From: Magnetococcales bacterium
Lineage (GTDB): Bacteria; Pseudomonadota; Magnetococcia; Magnetococcales; DC0425bin3
Direction: 5' to 3'
Assembly: GCA_015229045.1 (NCBI GenBank)
Contig: JADGCJ010000184.1
Span: 1 to 6,096, forward strand
DNA: 6,096 nt
This document shows, one piece after another, positions 6,075-6,096 of the stretch (position 1 is the stretch's first letter; each line of letters begins with the position of its first letter). A program made the translations under genes and the position numbers. Under the pieces are notes generated by a model that saw only the letters and a program-made list of their open reading frames with translations, did not search any database and had not been told where the DNA came from.

Positions 6075-6096
6075 GGGGCCCACCCCATCACTTTGG

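Larger units (their letters stand above)
5915..6096. other. Non-coding or unassigned region downstream of sfsA
   Basis: No gene is recognised in these 182 bases. Two weak open frames reach the right edge. One is on the plus strand from an ATG at 5967 (MRHRSRGSSHHQ..., very basic, no good ribosome binding site). The other is a 34-codon minus-strand frame ending in a stop at 5991-5993 that could be the tail of a gene converging on sfsA. Neither gives a recognisable protein. The region also holds a tandem repeat and a weak hairpin, listed separately. Confidence 0.5.

Noticed and set aside
5858..6091. Minus-strand open frame of 77 codons overlapping the sfsA end
   Set aside because: It overlaps sfsA by about 57 bases, encodes a low-complexity Arg/Ser/Gly-rich tail, and matches no family I recognise. 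Evidence is too weak to call a gene.

Overview
The window is ordinary bacterial chromosome with mid-50s % G+C by eye (not computed). It is densely coding and shows no mobile element, CRISPR array, rRNA or tRNA. Tex, SfsA and the kinase domain grammar all point to a proteobacterium. The many-PAS/GAF hybrid kinase style is common in environmental, aquatic lineages such as the Magnetococcia and related groups, but that placement is a guess from style.

Layout: (1) positions 1-208, minus strand, hold the first 69 codons of tex, a transcription-accessory S1-type RNA-binding protein that runs off the left edge. (2) Positions 209-380 are a divergent intergenic region. It holds a good candidate promoter and ribosome binding site for the rightward gene, a ribosome binding site for tex, several short inverted repeats and four copies of the hexamer CGGATA/TATCCG. 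(3) Positions 381-5129, plus strand, encode a 1582-residue membrane-bound hybrid histidine kinase. Its order is TM1, extracytoplasmic Cache-like sensor, TM2, PAS, PAS, GAF, PAS, PAS, PAS, PAS, HisKA, HATPase_c and receiver. (4) Positions 5130-5212 are a short gap with an inverted repeat that includes the sfsA ribosome binding site. (5) Positions 5213-5914, plus strand, encode a full-length SfsA. (6) Positions 5915-6096 have no recognisable gene, but contain a perfect 12-bp tandem duplication and a weak hairpin plus T-run.

How they relate: the kinase has no response regulator, Hpt protein or output gene beside it here. It is an orphan in this window and probably passes phosphate from its own receiver to an Hpt or regulator elsewhere. 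Tex and SfsA are housekeeping or nucleic-acid-related genes with no evident functional link to it. The kinase and sfsA could share a transcript (83-bp gap, same strand, no clear terminator between them). I see no convincing new multi-gene system. The best leads are regulatory: the CGGATA cluster at the divergent promoter, the mutually exclusive hairpins in the tex leader, a G9 tract inside the kinase ATPase domain, and the inverted repeat over the sfsA ribosome binding site.
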